The translations under genes were made by a program, and so were the position numbers. 64,000 bases of DNA, from the NCBI GenBank assembly GCA_013178375.1, contig JABLXQ010000006.1, positions 155,177 to 219,176 of the forward strand, written 5' to 3'. Origin of the DNA: Gammaproteobacteria bacterium (GTDB lineage: Bacteria; Pseudomonadota; Gammaproteobacteria; Pseudomonadales; Ketobacteraceae). Shown piece after piece: positions 1 through 8,266 of the stretch (the first letter of the stretch is position 1; each line of letters opens with the position of its first letter). The notes below the pieces were generated by a model. The model saw only the letters and a list, made by a program, of their open reading frames with translations. It searched no databases and was not told where the DNA came from.

Positions 1-134
1 AGTTTGCGTTGCATGTGCGCCAGCGTCTGTACGAAGACGACGGTTATCTGACGAACCTGCGCCAGCAGTGGAGCGAGGGCCTTAAAAACCTGATGGCCTC
101 GCTGCCGCCGCCAGCGCTGAACCGGCTGGACTGA
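1..134 (+). CDS. C-terminal fragment of an unknown protein (cut by the window edge)
   Basis: The reading frame that starts at base 3 is open from the window edge to a TGA at 132-134 and gives 43 residues ending in PPPALNRLD. The fragment is amphipathic and helix-like (RQRLYEDDGYLTNLRQQWSEG). It reads as a genuine protein tail because it lies directly before the convergent 3' end of the sulfide:quinone reductase gene. The start and most of the gene are outside the window. I do not recognise the family and assign no function. Confidence 0.5.
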   Translation, partial: FALHVRQRLYEDDGYLTNLRQQWSEGLKNLMASLPPPALNRLD

Positions 135-168
135 ACCGGTTGGGCTGAATTGGCCGGACGGACGCGGA

Positions 169-1449
169 TTATTTTTCCTCGTCCAGCCGGCGAATACCCA
201 GCAGGCGCAGCACATATTTTTCATAGACCGGCTCACTCGAGCCGGTTTTCATTTTGTGGATGAAGTATTTCTCGAACGCCACTTTCGCCCAGTGTACCCA
301 CATGCCCTTGCGGAACCAGGTGACGTTGCGCGGTGGAATCTGCGGAATGGCGACGAAGGCGGCGCCGGTGTCACCCATGTCTGCCAGACACAGCGCCGCC
401 AGGGTGCCGCGATGGCTGGGTTGGCCACCCGCCAGCACGTCGCGGATGTTGTGCACGATTGCGGTCACCATGGATTCGATCATGTAGCCGGTTTTCGGCG
501 TGCCGCAGGGCACCGGCGTGGTTTCCACCGGCGGAATCGCCACGCACACGCCGGCGGACCAGATCTCGGGAAATTTCGGGCTCTGCTGGAAATCGTTGAT
601 GATGACGAAGCCTTTCGGATTGCACAGCCCTTCGGCCTGCGCCACTGCATCGACGCCGGTAAATGGCGGAATCATCATGCTGTGCACGAAAGACAGTTCG
701 TGCTGCTGTTTCAGTTTGCCGCTGTCGTCGAGCTCGTCGACGAACATCTTGCCGGCTTCCACTTTGGTGGTCTTCGCGTTGGTGATCCACTTGATGTGGC
801 GGGTGCGGAATTCGCTTTCCAGCATGCCTTTGGAATCGCCCACGCCGCCCAGGCCCATGTGACCGATGTAGGGTTCGGCGGTGACGAACAGGATTGGTAC
901 CTTGTTGCGGATCTTGCGTTTTTTCAGTTCGGTATCGAGGATCAGCGCGTATTCATAAGCCGGGCCGAAGCAGCTGGCGCCGGGCAGGGCACCGACGATG
1001 ACCGGGCCGGGATTCTGCGCCAGCTTTTCAAAATCAGCATGGGCCAGTTCGGCGTGATCCAGCGTGCAGACCGACTGGGTATGGCCGCCGTGGGGTCCGG
1101 CGCCGGGGATTTGGTCGAAGGCCAAGCGCGGGCCGGTGGTGATGATCAGGTGGTCGTAGTTGAGCGTCTGGTCGCCGGCGCAGTGCAGGGTTTTCGCCAC
1201 CGGGTCGATGCGTTCGGCGCGCGCTGCCACGAAATCGATGCCTTTTTTCGCCAGCGCCGGGCCGATGGGAAAGCTGGTCTGTTTGCGCTGGCGGGTGCCA
1301 AGGGCAATCCAGGGATTCGAGGGCACGAACTGGAAGTCCGGCCGCTCGTTCACCACGGTGACCTTGTGCTCCTTGCCCACGGCCGCGCGCATTTCATAAG
1401 CCGCCGGCATGCCGCCCAAGCCGGCGCCGAGTATGACGATATGTGCCAT
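169..1449 (-). CDS. sqr: Type I sulfide:quinone oxidoreductase
   Basis: This membrane-associated flavoprotein oxidises sulfide to polysulfide or persulfide and passes the electrons to quinone. The 426-residue product opens with the FAD-binding motif MAHIVILGAGLGGMPAAYEM. It keeps the three redox cysteines of the Acidithiobacillus-type enzyme: C128 (SVCTLDHAE), C160 (ASCFGPAYEYA) and C354 (CLADMGD). It also has the characteristic FVPSNPW and PPVETTPVP segments. I chose the internal ATG at 1449 over an upstream in-frame start because GGGAG precedes it at good spacing and family members begin exactly here. It is the last gene of a CsoR-like regulator, DUF2892, SQR series, so control by the regulator and its operator is likely. 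The family call is firm; sulfide detoxification rather than energy conservation is an inference. Confidence 0.93.
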   Translation of the reverse strand: MAHIVILGAGLGGMPAAYEMRAAVGKEHKVTVVNERPDFQFVPSNPWIALGTRQRKQTSFPIGPALAKKGIDFVAARAERIDPVAKTLHCAGDQTLNYDHLIITTGPRLAFDQIPGAGPHGGHTQSVCTLDHAELAHADFEKLAQNPGPVIVGALPGASCFGPAYEYALILDTELKKRKIRNKVPILFVTAEPYIGHMGLGGVGDSKGMLESEFRTRHIKWITNAKTTKVEAGKMFVDELDDSGKLKQQHELSFVHSMMIPPFTGVDAVAQAEGLCNPKGFVIINDFQQSPKFPEIWSAGVCVAIPPVETTPVPCGTPKTGYMIESMVTAIVHNIRDVLAGGQPSHRGTLAALCLADMGDTGAAFVAIPQIPPRNVTWFRKGMWVHWAKVAFEKYFIHKMKTGSSEPVYEKYVLRLLGIRRLDEEK

Positions 1450-1609
1450 GGTGCATCTCCCGCACGCATTTCGCGTACTGTTGTAGTCATGATCCGGTGG
1501 ATCTGAAACCACGTTCGATGCGGCATTCGCTAGCGGGGGACTGCACTGCTCTCCGGGTTGAAAGCGCCGCTGCCAGTCAAACGTTCAGTATAGGACGCCG
1601 GCACGCCAT

Positions 1610-1840
1610 TTATTTGCAGCAGGCGTCGCCGCCATCCACCGGCACTTCCTTGCGGAAACCGGCCTTGCCCAGCATCCACATGGCCGGACACCAACCAGTG
1701 AAAGCGCTTTGCAGCAGGTTCAGGCCGACAAAGGCAGTGAACAGATAGAAGCCGGGGTGTATGTACCAACCCAAGGCTACGCTGAGCAGTACGAAAAAGC
1801 CGGCCATGGCGCGTAATCCCTGGTTGATGGTCATTTTCAT
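1610..1840 (-). CDS. DUF2892 (YgaP-like) small inner-membrane protein
   Basis: The 76-residue protein has two hydrophobic segments (about residues 11-27 and 31-46) followed by a short Cys-containing tail (GWCPAMWMLGKAGF, then DACCK). This matches the DUF2892 family, which occurs alone or fused to rhodanese domains as in YgaP. Such proteins are repeatedly found beside sulfide and persulfide metabolism genes; their molecular role is not settled. It lies between the CsoR-like regulator and the sulfide:quinone reductase on the same strand, about 57 bases downstream of the former, so co-transcription is likely. A GGAGACC-type ribosome site precedes the ATG. The tail cysteines could handle sulfane sulfur, which is speculation. 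Confidence 0.8.
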   Translation of the reverse strand: MKMTINQGLRAMAGFFVLLSVALGWYIHPGFYLFTAFVGLNLLQSAFTGWCPAMWMLGKAGFRKEVPVDGGDACCK

Positions 1841-1897
1841 GGTGCGGTCTCCTGGTCTGGATTGCGGTGTTCCGGTTGCAGCCCGGGCATTGTTGCC

Positions 1898-2170
1898 TCA
1901 GGCGTATTTGCTGAGCAGGTCGCGGATCTGCGCCATCTGCCGGGTGGCGTCAGCCTCGTCCCGCTGTTTAAGCACGTCATGCTCGATCATGCAGGCCAGC
2001 ATTTCGTGAAAGGCCTTGTCCAGTGCCTTGCGGGCGGCGGCCATCTGCTGTGCGATCTTCTCGCAGTCCGCTTCCTCGTCGATCAGGCGGCGGATGCCAC
2101 GGATCTGGCCTTCGATACGCGCCAGACGGTTATTGACCCCGGCGCGGGTGGTGGTGTCATGGCCTTGCAT
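1898..2170 (-). CDS. CsoR/FrmR/CstR-family transcriptional repressor
   Basis: This 90-residue all-helical protein carries the family signature RLARIEGQIRGIRRLIDEEADC, followed by the long second helix. Family members are cytosolic tetramers or dimers that release DNA on binding copper, nickel or formaldehyde, or on reaction with persulfides. Visible candidate sensor residues are C36, H55, C60 and H64. C36 sits at the canonical position, but the second cysteine is five residues earlier than in CsoR or CstR, so the effector cannot be read off directly. I took the ATG at 2170 because upstream in-frame residues run through the promoter and operator. An 18-bp palindrome lies 37 bases upstream of the start. 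Linkage to sulfide:quinone reductase and DUF2892 suggests a sulfur-responsive repressor (inference). Confidence 0.85.
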   Translation of the reverse strand: MQGHDTTTRAGVNNRLARIEGQIRGIRRLIDEEADCEKIAQQMAAARKALDKAFHEMLACMIEHDVLKQRDEADATRQMAQIRDLLSKYA

Positions 2171-2206
2171 ACGCACGCTGGCTCCATAAAGGTAATATTT
2201 TAATAC

Positions 2207-2224
2207 TATACCCGGTAGGGTATA
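2207..2224. promoter_or_regulatory. Operator palindrome for the CsoR-like repressor
   Basis: The sequence TATACCC-GGTA-GGGTATA is a perfect 7+7 inverted repeat with a 4-base spacer. G/C tracts flanked by A/T are typical of operators of the CsoR/RcnR/CstR family. It lies in the short divergent region between the CsoR-like gene (minus strand) and the HPP/CBS gene (plus strand), inside an AT-rich stretch likely to contain the promoter. It therefore could control both directions. The repeat is directly visible; binding is inferred from position and family precedent. Confidence 0.7.
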
Positions 2225-2330
2225 TTGGCAAGGCGTGGGTACCCCCGCTAACCCTTCGGAGGCATTGGCCGCCGGCGCAGTGGCCACTACCGTAGAGTCA
2301 GGCCCTGACTGCGGTACGGAACCTCATGCC

Positions 2331-3497
2331 ATGACGAATTACCTGCGCGCCCTGTTCGCCCGCTGGCCCAGCACCCTGTCGCGACGGGAACAGTTCATCA
2401 CCTCCCTGCTGACCTTTGTGGCAATTCTGATCGTGGGCCGTGTGGGGCAGCAGTTTGTGCATCCTTACCAGCATCTGGTACTGGTGGCGTCCATGGGCGC
2501 CTCGGCGCTGTTGCTGCTGGTGATTCCCAACAGCCCGCTGGCGCAGCCCTATCCGTTCGTGGCCGGGCATCTGGTGCCGGCAGTGATTGGCGTGGCGTGC
2601 GCGCAGGCCGTCGATGATTTTTACCTGGCCGCCGCCCTCACCGTGAGCCTGAGCCTGGGCGCCATGTATTTACTGAACTGCCTGCACCCGCCCGGTGGTG
2701 CTGCGGCGCTGGTGCCCATCATCGCCCGCGACCAGCAGGTGCTGGATTATTCCTATGTGGTGTTTCCCGTGCTGATCAATGTGATCACCATGCTGGGGAT
2801 CGTGCTGGTGGCGCATAAATGGATTCTGAAAAAGGAATACCCCGTGAAACCCATGGCGCGTGCGGATGTGCGCCACCACCACGACGATCCCAGCCCGCTG
2901 GCGCGGCTCGGCATCAGCGGGCATGACCTGCAGGAGGCGTTGAAGGAATACGGCGCATATCTCAACGTCACCGAAAACGATCTGACCCGCGTGTACCTGC
3001 AGGCGCAGCAGAAGGCCCACGTGCGCAAGTTCGGTGAAATCCGCGTGCGCGACATCATGTCGAAGGACGTGATCACGGTGGAATACGGCACGGATCTGGA
3101 AGAGGCCTGGGCACTGTTGCGGCTGCACAAGGTGAAGATCCTGCCGGTGATCGACAGGGCGCGGCGGGTGATCGGCGTGCTGTCGCTGGTGGATTTTCTG
3201 AAGCGGGCGGATCTGAAGACGTATCGCGGTTTTGCCGACAAGCTGATTGAATTCGTGCGCCGCTCCACCACCGTGCACACCCACAAGCCTGAGGCAGTGG
3301 GGCAGATCATGGCGCATCCCGCGTTCACGGTGAATGAAAATGATCTCATTGCGTTGCTGGTGCCGCTGCTGTCGGACAAGGGGCTGCACCATGTGCCGGT
3401 GGTGAACGACGAGCGGCGGCTGGTGGGAATCGTCACCCAATCCGATCTGATCGCGGCTTTGTTTGTGGGGGCGGTGGAAATGCAGGAAGCGGCCTGA
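2331..3497 (+). CDS. HPP-family membrane protein with paired CBS domains
   Basis: The N-terminal half (about residues 25-180) is an HPP-type integral membrane domain with several hydrophobic helices and the family signature NCLHPPGGAAALVP. The C-terminal half carries two CBS modules (around residues 240-295 and 320-380, the first starting at VRDIMSKDVITVE), which usually bind adenosine nucleotides and gate the attached domain. Some HPP proteins are nitrite transporters in chloroplasts and cyanobacteria; the substrate here is unknown. I placed the start at the ATG giving MTNYLRALFARW. A longer GTG-initiated form beginning at 2235 is possible but would overlap the promoter. The gene is divergent from the CsoR-like regulator and may share its operator. 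Confidence 0.82.
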   Translation: MTNYLRALFARWPSTLSRREQFITSLLTFVAILIVGRVGQQFVHPYQHLVLVASMGASALLLLVIPNSPLAQPYPFVAGHLVPAVIGVACAQAVDDFYLAAALTVSLSLGAMYLLNCLHPPGGAAALVPIIARDQQVLDYSYVVFPVLINVITMLGIVLVAHKWILKKEYPVKPMARADVRHHHDDPSPLARLGISGHDLQEALKEYGAYLNVTENDLTRVYLQAQQKAHVRKFGEIRVRDIMSKDVITVEYGTDLEEAWALLRLHKVKILPVIDRARRVIGVLSLVDFLKRADLKTYRGFADKLIEFVRRSTTVHTHKPEAVGQIMAHPAFTVNENDLIALLVPLLSDKGLHHVPVVNDERRLVGIVTQSDLIAALFVGAVEMQEAA

Positions 3498-3532
3498 TTT
3501 TTGGTGCGCGGCTGTCTGTCGAACGATGCCTG

Positions 3533-3994
3533 TCAGATGATGCCGGCTTCCAGGCTGGCGGCCATGGTCATGCCCAGTTGTTCGCACTGCTCCAGAAAAC
3601 TGTCCTGCCAGGCGCCACGGCAGAGCAGGGGTTCCTGCACGCAACGCCAGCGCAACCCGGTGGTGATGGATTCGATGGCGCGACGGGTGCCGGTGCCGTC
3701 GTGGCCGGCACGGATGTAGAACGCGAACGGCTTGCCCTGAGTCTGTTCCAGGCAGGGGTAATAAATCCGGTCGAAAAAATCCTTCAGCGCCCCGCTCATG
3801 TAACCCAGGTTTTCCGTGGTGCCCAGAATCAGCGCATCGGCCTGCAGCACGTCGTCCGGCTGGGCCTGCAGCGGCGGCACATGGCGCACCGACACGCCGG
3901 TGATATCAGGATGGCGGGCGCCTGTGAGCACTGCCTCCACCATGCGTTCGGTGTTGGGCGAGGGGGCGTGAGCAACCAGCAGTAGGTTTTTCAT
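3533..3994 (-). CDS. Flavodoxin-like NAD(P)H-dependent FMN reductase
   Basis: The product (about 153 residues from MKNLLLVAHAPS) has a flavodoxin-type fold signature: an N-terminal beta strand, a phosphate loop (HAPSPNTERM), and the second flavin loop GTTENLGYMSGALKDFFDR. This is typical of NADPH-dependent FMN reductase and NAD(P)H:quinone reductase families. Such cytosolic enzymes transfer electrons from NAD(P)H to quinones or other acceptors. Three in-frame ATGs lie close together; I used the last because GGAA precedes it and the first beta strand starts there. It is convergent with the HPP/CBS gene 35 bases away. The substrate is not predictable. Confidence 0.72.
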   Translation of the reverse strand: MKNLLLVAHAPSPNTERMVEAVLTGARHPDITGVSVRHVPPLQAQPDDVLQADALILGTTENLGYMSGALKDFFDRIYYPCLEQTQGKPFAFYIRAGHDGTGTRRAIESITTGLRWRCVQEPLLCRGAWQDSFLEQCEQLGMTMAASLEAGII

Positions 3995-4185
3995 CGGCAT
4001 TTTCCGTTCGTGATGCATGGTCAATGGGGCCTGAAACGTACCTGTCCCGGAAGATGGGGCATACTGGCGATGGGGGGCGGCTGTTTTAATTGTGGCCTTG
4101 CTGAGCCGCAGTATATTATGAGCCGGTTTTCACCCGCCTTGTATTTCAATTCAGGTTATTCCAATTCAGTCACGGAGACGGTTTC

Positions 4186-4542
4186 ATGCTGGAAAATGTT
4201 GCACTGGGAATTCTCGTTTTTGCGGGGATAGTGCTGTTTTATGGCGTTATTGCCATACACGATATTCCCTATGATATCGCCAAGCATCGCCGCCATCCGC
4301 ATCAGGATGCGATCCATGTGGCGGGCTGGGTCAGCCTGTTGACCCTGCATGTGATCTGGCCGTTCCTGTGGATCTGGGCCACGCTCTACCGCGAAGACCG
4401 TGGCTGGGGGTTTGGTGGTACGGGGGTGGCGCAGCCGGATGCCAATTTGAAGGAAGAGCTGGCGGCGCTGCGCGCACGGGTGGAAGCGCTGGAGAAACCG
4501 CCTGCCACTGCCGCTGCTGCTGAACAGGGAGGTGCCAGCTGA
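4186..4542 (+). CDS. DUF3302 (YiaW/YibI-like) inner-membrane protein
   Basis: The 118-residue protein has an N-terminal membrane helix, the conserved core YDIAKHRRHPHQDAIHVAGW and a second hydrophobic stretch (LLTLHVIWPFLWIWATLY). It closely resembles E. coli YiaW in all of these. A short coiled-coil tail (KEELAALRARVEALEK) extends it beyond the E. coli protein. A ribosome site GGAGACGG precedes the ATG. Its stop overlaps the next start by one base (TGATG), so it is translationally coupled to the membrane-fusion protein, as in the E. coli yiaWV pair. The biochemical role of the family is unknown; partnership with an efflux-type fusion protein is the best clue. Confidence 0.85.
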   Translation: MLENVALGILVFAGIVLFYGVIAIHDIPYDIAKHRRHPHQDAIHVAGWVSLLTLHVIWPFLWIWATLYREDRGWGFGGTGVAQPDANLKEELAALRARVEALEKPPATAAAAEQGGAS

Positions 4543-5501
4543 TGGATCTGTTACTGATTCTGACCTACACCGCCATTTGCGTTGCCGTCTTCAAAATTTT
4601 CCGAATTCCCCTCAACAAGTGGACCGTACCCACCGCATTCCTGGGTGGCGTCGTGTTGATCGGCACATTGATTTTCCTGATGAACTATAACCATCCGTTC
4701 TCGGAAATCAGCCGCAACTATTTCGTCAGCACGCCGATCGTGGCGCCGGTGAAGGGTATCGTCACCGAGGTGCCGGTGCAGGCCAACCAGTTGCTGGAAA
4801 AAGGCGATGTGTTGTTCAAGATCGATCCGGTGCCTTACCAGAACACCGTGGCTTCGCTGAAGGCGCAACTGGTGTCGGCCAAGCTGGATCTGGATCGCGC
4901 CAGGCAATTGGTTGCCAGGGGCGCCGTGGCCCAGCGGGATTATGATCAGGCCAAGGCACTGGTGGATCGTCTGACACCGGAGCTGGCCAGCGCGGAATAC
5001 GATCTGAGCCGCACCACCGTGACCGCGCCGTCGAAGGGCTATGTGTTCCAGCTGATCGCACGCCCCGGCCTGATGGCGGTGCCCATGCCGCTGCGGCCGC
5101 TCCTGGTGTTCGTGCCTTATGAATCCCACTACACAGTGGCCTGGTTCCGTCAGAACAGCCTGCTGCGGCTGGTTCCCGGCGATGAAGCCGAAGTAACGTT
5201 CGATGGTCTGCCGGGGCTAGTGTTTGCCGGCAAGGTGGAGAAGGTGCTGCCGGTGATGGCGGAAGGTCAGGTACAGGCCAGCGGAAACCTGATTTCGCTG
5301 ATCGGGCCCGTCGTGCCGGGCAGGGTGCCGGTGCAGATCGTCATCACCGATCCGGCCTTTGAACCCTACATCAATCAGTTGCCCGGCGGTTCCTTTGGCC
5401 AGGCGGCGGTGTACAGCACGCACTTCAAGCATGTGGCCGTCATGCGCAAGATTCTGCTGCGGATGGCATCCTGGATGAACTACCTGTTCCCGTTCCACTG
5501 A
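4542..5501 (+). CDS. HlyD/EmrA-type membrane fusion protein (YiaV-like)
   Basis: The 319-residue protein has two N-terminal membrane segments, a biotinyl-lipoyl-like half motif (VKGIVTEVPVQANQLLEKGD), and a short coiled-coil hairpin (SLKAQLVSAKLDLDRARQLV). A second lipoyl half and beta-barrel segment follow (TTVTAPSKGYV). These are hallmarks of periplasmic adaptor subunits of the HlyD family, anchored in the inner membrane. It forms a two-gene unit with the DUF3302 gene. No dedicated inner-membrane pump or outer-membrane factor is adjacent, as is usual for yiaV/yibH loci, so the transported substrate is unknown. Confidence 0.85.
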   Translation: MDLLLILTYTAICVAVFKIFRIPLNKWTVPTAFLGGVVLIGTLIFLMNYNHPFSEISRNYFVSTPIVAPVKGIVTEVPVQANQLLEKGDVLFKIDPVPYQNTVASLKAQLVSAKLDLDRARQLVARGAVAQRDYDQAKALVDRLTPELASAEYDLSRTTVTAPSKGYVFQLIARPGLMAVPMPLRPLLVFVPYESHYTVAWFRQNSLLRLVPGDEAEVTFDGLPGLVFAGKVEKVLPVMAEGQVQASGNLISLIGPVVPGRVPVQIVITDPAFEPYINQLPGGSFGQAAVYSTHFKHVAVMRKILLRMASWMNYLFPFH

Positions 5502-5515
5502 GGGCGGTGTTCTGC

Positions 5516-5553
5516 GGGAACCGTTCCAGCCGGGGCGGTTCCCCGTTCCTTTT
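5516..5553 (+). terminator. Candidate Rho-independent terminator after the YiaWV-like pair
   Basis: An 8-bp stem (GGGAACCG paired with CGGTTCCC, 12-base loop) is followed by a pyrimidine-rich stretch with TTTT. It lies in the 57-base gap between convergent genes. The U-tract is interrupted, so strength is uncertain. Confidence 0.5.
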
Positions 5554-5558
5554 CTGCT

Positions 5559-6011
5559 TCAGAAATCCTGAATCCGCAGAGCCGAACGCACCATGCGGTG
5601 TTGTTCGCTTTCTTCCATGGCCAGGAGATTGTCCAGTACCTTTTTCAGGTCGGGAGTTTCCGCCTCTGCTGCCAGGGTGCGGTAGAAACTGATGATGGCA
5701 TTGTCCATCTCCACAGCCCATTCGATCACGTCATCCACCGTGCTGGTGGCGCTGAGCGCATGCTGGTCGAGGCGCGGCAGGGCGTTGGTGGGAGCATTGC
5801 GAAACCAGGTGGCGAGGATCTTTTCGCGGGCCTGGTTTTCGTAGGATTGCAGGGCTGCCGCCAGATGGGTTTCGTGGCGGCCGACGTAATCCAGCAACAG
5901 CCGGACCCGTTCGTCCTGGTTGAGGCGGGCGGTCTGGCTGCAGTGTTGCGCCAGTTGGCGGTGAAACTGGCTGACCAAGTCGATCAGGCTGTGGGTGGTG
6001 GCAACGGTCAT
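5559..6011 (-). CDS. Ferritin-like / rubrerythrin-type small protein
   Basis: The 150-residue product is predicted to be almost entirely helical. It contains two Glu/His-containing segments of the ferritin-like kind: GRHETHLAAALQSYE around residue 45 and MEESEQHRMV near the C-terminus. This suggests a four-helix bundle that might bind metal, but the exact E-x-x-H ligand set of rubrerythrins is not complete by eye. The start is supported by AGGAG eight bases upstream of ATG. It is convergent with the YiaV-like gene and divergent from hisC, so it is probably monocistronic. Function unknown; a stress or iron-related role is only a guess from fold. Confidence 0.6.
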   Translation of the reverse strand: MTVATTHSLIDLVSQFHRQLAQHCSQTARLNQDERVRLLLDYVGRHETHLAAALQSYENQAREKILATWFRNAPTNALPRLDQHALSATSTVDDVIEWAVEMDNAIISFYRTLAAEAETPDLKKVLDNLLAMEESEQHRMVRSALRIQDF

Positions 6012-6137
6012 GGCTGATGCTCCTGCGGCTGATAGTCGGAAAGCTAGTGGTTCCCGGGGCTCAGGGTGTTGAGCTGCGTCACGGGATGGTATGCTGGCCA
6101 GCTTTCCAAGCCACATTTGCCCTGCGAGATTGTTGCC

Positions 6138-7196
6138 GTGAGTGAATTCTGGAGCCCGGTGGTGCACAGCCTGAAACCCTATGTGCCGGGCGAGCAGCCG
6201 AAGCTGTCCAACCTGATCAAGCTGAATACCAATGAAAACCCCTATGGCCCGTCGCCCAAAGTACTGCAGGCGCTGCAGGCCGAGGTGGCCGATTCCCTGC
6301 GCCTGTACCCGGACCCCACCGGCGCCGAACTGAAAGCGGCAGTGGCACGGCGGCACGGACTGACCCCGCAGCAAGTGTTCGTCGGCAACGGGTCGGACGA
6401 AGTGCTGGCCCACACGTTCCAGGCGCTGCTGAAGCATGAGAAGCCGCTGCTGTTTCCCGATATTTCCTACAGCTTCTATCCGGTCTATTGCCAGCTGTAC
6501 CAGATCGATTTCCAGACCATTCCGCTGCGGGACGATTTCTCCATTGCGCTGGAGGATTACGCCCGGCCCAATGGCGGCATCATTTTCCCCAATCCGAACG
6601 CGCCCACCGGCAAACTGCTGGCGCTGGATGCCATCGAGCAACTGCTGCAGACGCACCCGCGCTCGGTGGTGGTGGTGGACGAAGCCTATGTGGATTTCGG
6701 TGGCCAGAGCGCGATTCCGCTGGTGGAACGTTACCCGAACCTGCTGGTGGTGCAGACCTTTTCCAAATCCCGTTCTTTGGCCGGCCTGCGGGTGGGTTTT
6801 GCGGTGGGCCAGGAAAAGCTGATCGAAGGGCTGGAGCGGGTGAAGGACAGTTTCAACTCCTATCCGCTGGACCGTTTTGCGTTGAAGGGCGCGGTGGCAG
6901 CGCTGGAGGACGATGCCTATTTCGTTTCCACCTGCGAGCGGATCATGCAGACGCGGGCGGTGCTGGTGCAGCAGCTGGAACAACTGGGTTTTGAGGTGGT
7001 GCCGTCGGCGGCGAATTTCGTGTTTGCCCGTCACCCGCGCCACAGTGCCGACAAAATCGCGGCGGCGCTGCGGGAGAAATCCATTATCGTGCGCCACTTC
7101 AAACTGCCGCGCATCGACCAGCATTTGCGGATCACGATTGGTACCGATGCAGAGTGTGCCGCGCTGGTAAAAGCGCTGGTGTCTATTGTGGCATGA
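6138..7196 (+). CDS. hisC: Histidinol-phosphate aminotransferase
   Basis: This PLP-dependent class I/II aminotransferase interconverts imidazole acetol phosphate and histidinol phosphate in histidine synthesis. The product has the HisC N-terminal signature [15 protein letters not shown], the pocket segment [10 protein letters not shown], the aspartate region [10 protein letters not shown], and the PLP lysine K210 in [15 protein letters not shown]. It is 352 residues long, normal for the family. I use the GTG start ([15 protein letters not shown]) because HisC proteins begin near this point; an ATG 24 codons upstream lacks homologous sequence. The gene stands alone, outside a his operon. Substrate overlap with aromatic aminotransferases is common in this family. 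Confidence 0.9.
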   Translation: MSEFWSPVVHSLKPYVPGEQPKLSNLIKLNTNENPYGPSPKVLQALQAEVADSLRLYPDPTGAELKAAVARRHGLTPQQVFVGNGSDEVLAHTFQALLKHEKPLLFPDISYSFYPVYCQLYQIDFQTIPLRDDFSIALEDYARPNGGIIFPNPNAPTGKLLALDAIEQLLQTHPRSVVVVDEAYVDFGGQSAIPLVERYPNLLVVQTFSKSRSLAGLRVGFAVGQEKLIEGLERVKDSFNSYPLDRFALKGAVAALEDDAYFVSTCERIMQTRAVLVQQLEQLGFEVVPSAANFVFARHPRHSADKIAAALREKSIIVRHFKLPRIDQHLRITIGTDAECAALVKALVSIVA

Positions 7197-7303
7197 GGGG
7201 TGTTGCTTGAGGGATGTGGCTTGAAGCGGGCCGATAGGCGGCCGGTTGAGTTGCGTTTTTCGCACTACACTCAAGAGCAGGTCAATCCATCAAGGAGCAT
7301 GCA

Positions 7304-7771
7304 ATGAGCAATGTGTACGGTTCGCCTGGCGCGGATCTGAATCAACCCCTGCAGGACGTTGAATACGTCGGTTTCTGGATGCGGGTGGTGGCGTCCATCA
7401 TCGACAATATCTGGATGTTCGTGCTGTTTTTCATCCTGGCATTCGTGGTGGTGCTGGCGACCGGACTGGATGAAAGCGTGCTGGACAGCCTGGTCGGCAC
7501 CTTGCTGCAAATAGTGCTGCCGTTCGTGATCATCGTGGGTTTCTGGGTGAAGTATGCGGCCACGCCGGGCAAGATGGTGTTCCGGGCGAAAATTCTGGAT
7601 GCCAACACGCTGGAGCCGGTGCCGGCGGGCCGTCTGGTATTGCGCTATATCGGCTATTTTGTTTGTGTGCTCACACTGTTTATCGGCTTTATCTGGGTGG
7701 GTATCGACAAGCGCAAGCAGGGTTTGCACGACAAGATTGCCGGAACCGTGGTAGTGCGGGAAAAACAGTAA
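7304..7771 (+). CDS. RDD-family membrane protein
   Basis: The 155-residue protein carries the RDD signature: an Arg in the first helix (GFWMRVVASIIDNIWMFVLFF) and the Asp that follows, then further hydrophobic segments. A later signature, YAATPGKMVFRAKILD, is typical of the family. RDD proteins are small inner-membrane proteins, some linked to sodium/proton exchange or membrane quality control, but most have no assigned role. AAGGAG seven bases upstream of the ATG supports the start. It is followed by a strong bidirectional terminator that separates it from the convergent amide operon. Confidence 0.85.
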   Translation: MSNVYGSPGADLNQPLQDVEYVGFWMRVVASIIDNIWMFVLFFILAFVVVLATGLDESVLDSLVGTLLQIVLPFVIIVGFWVKYAATPGKMVFRAKILDANTLEPVPAGRLVLRYIGYFVCVLTLFIGFIWVGIDKRKQGLHDKIAGTVVVREKQ

Positions 7772-7798
7772 GCGTCCTTAGTAGTGGTGCCCGGCAAC

Positions 7799-7862
7799 AA
7801 AAAGCCGCACTGACAGCCACGAGTTCGCGGCAGGAGGCTGTCAGTGCGGTTTTTGTTTTTTT
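7799..7862. terminator. Bidirectional intrinsic terminator
   Basis: A perfect 14-bp stem (CCGCACTGACAGCC at 7805-7818 with its complement at 7836-7849) is flanked by an A-run on the left and a T-run on the right. It can therefore terminate transcripts from both the RDD gene and the minus-strand amide operon that ends with fmdB. Confidence 0.9.
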
Positions 7863-7876
7863 CAACACGGCAACTT

Positions 7877-8233
7877 TCAGTGGCTGATCATCCAGGGCCG
7901 CATCGACGGAAATACCTTGCTGCCGTCGGCGGTGTACAGCAGGTTGGATTTGCGTTGCTGCGCGTGACAGCCGCAATCCTTGCCGTGTTTGTGCTTGCTG
8001 GCCTCCTCCCGTATTTCCTTGTTGGAAAACACCGGTTCGTGCCGCGCCTTTTCGTTGGTGGCGAACGCCTTGCGCCGTTCCTCCGCCATCGCCAGAAACT
8101 GGGGCGAGAACAGGATCACCCGGGGTGACAGCGTGCCGCATTGTGGGCACGCGCAGGGTTGGTCGAAGGCCGCCAGTGGCACCAGTTCCTGGAACACGCC
8201 GTGGCTTGTGCATTTGTAGTCGTACAGGGGCAT
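7877..8233 (-). CDS. fmdB: FmdB-family zinc-ribbon protein
   Basis: The 118-residue protein begins MPLYDYKCTSHG and has a CxxC knuckle (CACPQCG), giving the N-terminal zinc ribbon that defines the FmdB family. A second Cys/His-rich patch (KHKHGKDCGCH) follows near residue 87. In Methylophilus the fmdB product accompanies formamidase and was suggested to be regulatory; its molecular action is not established. It is the last gene of the amide operon, 33 bases after formamidase, with GGAGGA upstream of its ATG. Confidence 0.85.
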   Translation of the reverse strand: MPLYDYKCTSHGVFQELVPLAAFDQPCACPQCGTLSPRVILFSPQFLAMAEERRKAFATNEKARHEPVFSNKEIREEASKHKHGKDCGCHAQQRKSNLLYTADGSKVFPSMRPWMISH

Positions 8234-8266
8234 GAATTGTCCTCCGTCTGCTTATTTCAGATTCTT

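Noticed and set aside
256..1506. Long plus-strand open frame of about 416 codons opposite the sulfide:quinone reductase
   Set aside because: It is antisense to a clearly conserved protein with all catalytic residues, its composition (His, Val, Arg, Gly rich) is that of a reverse-frame shadow, and it has no family signature.
1898..2170. Naming the regulator cstR (persulfide sensor)
   Set aside because: CstR uses two cysteines 29 residues apart; here the spacing is 24 and the CstR position is Asp, so context alone does not justify the name.
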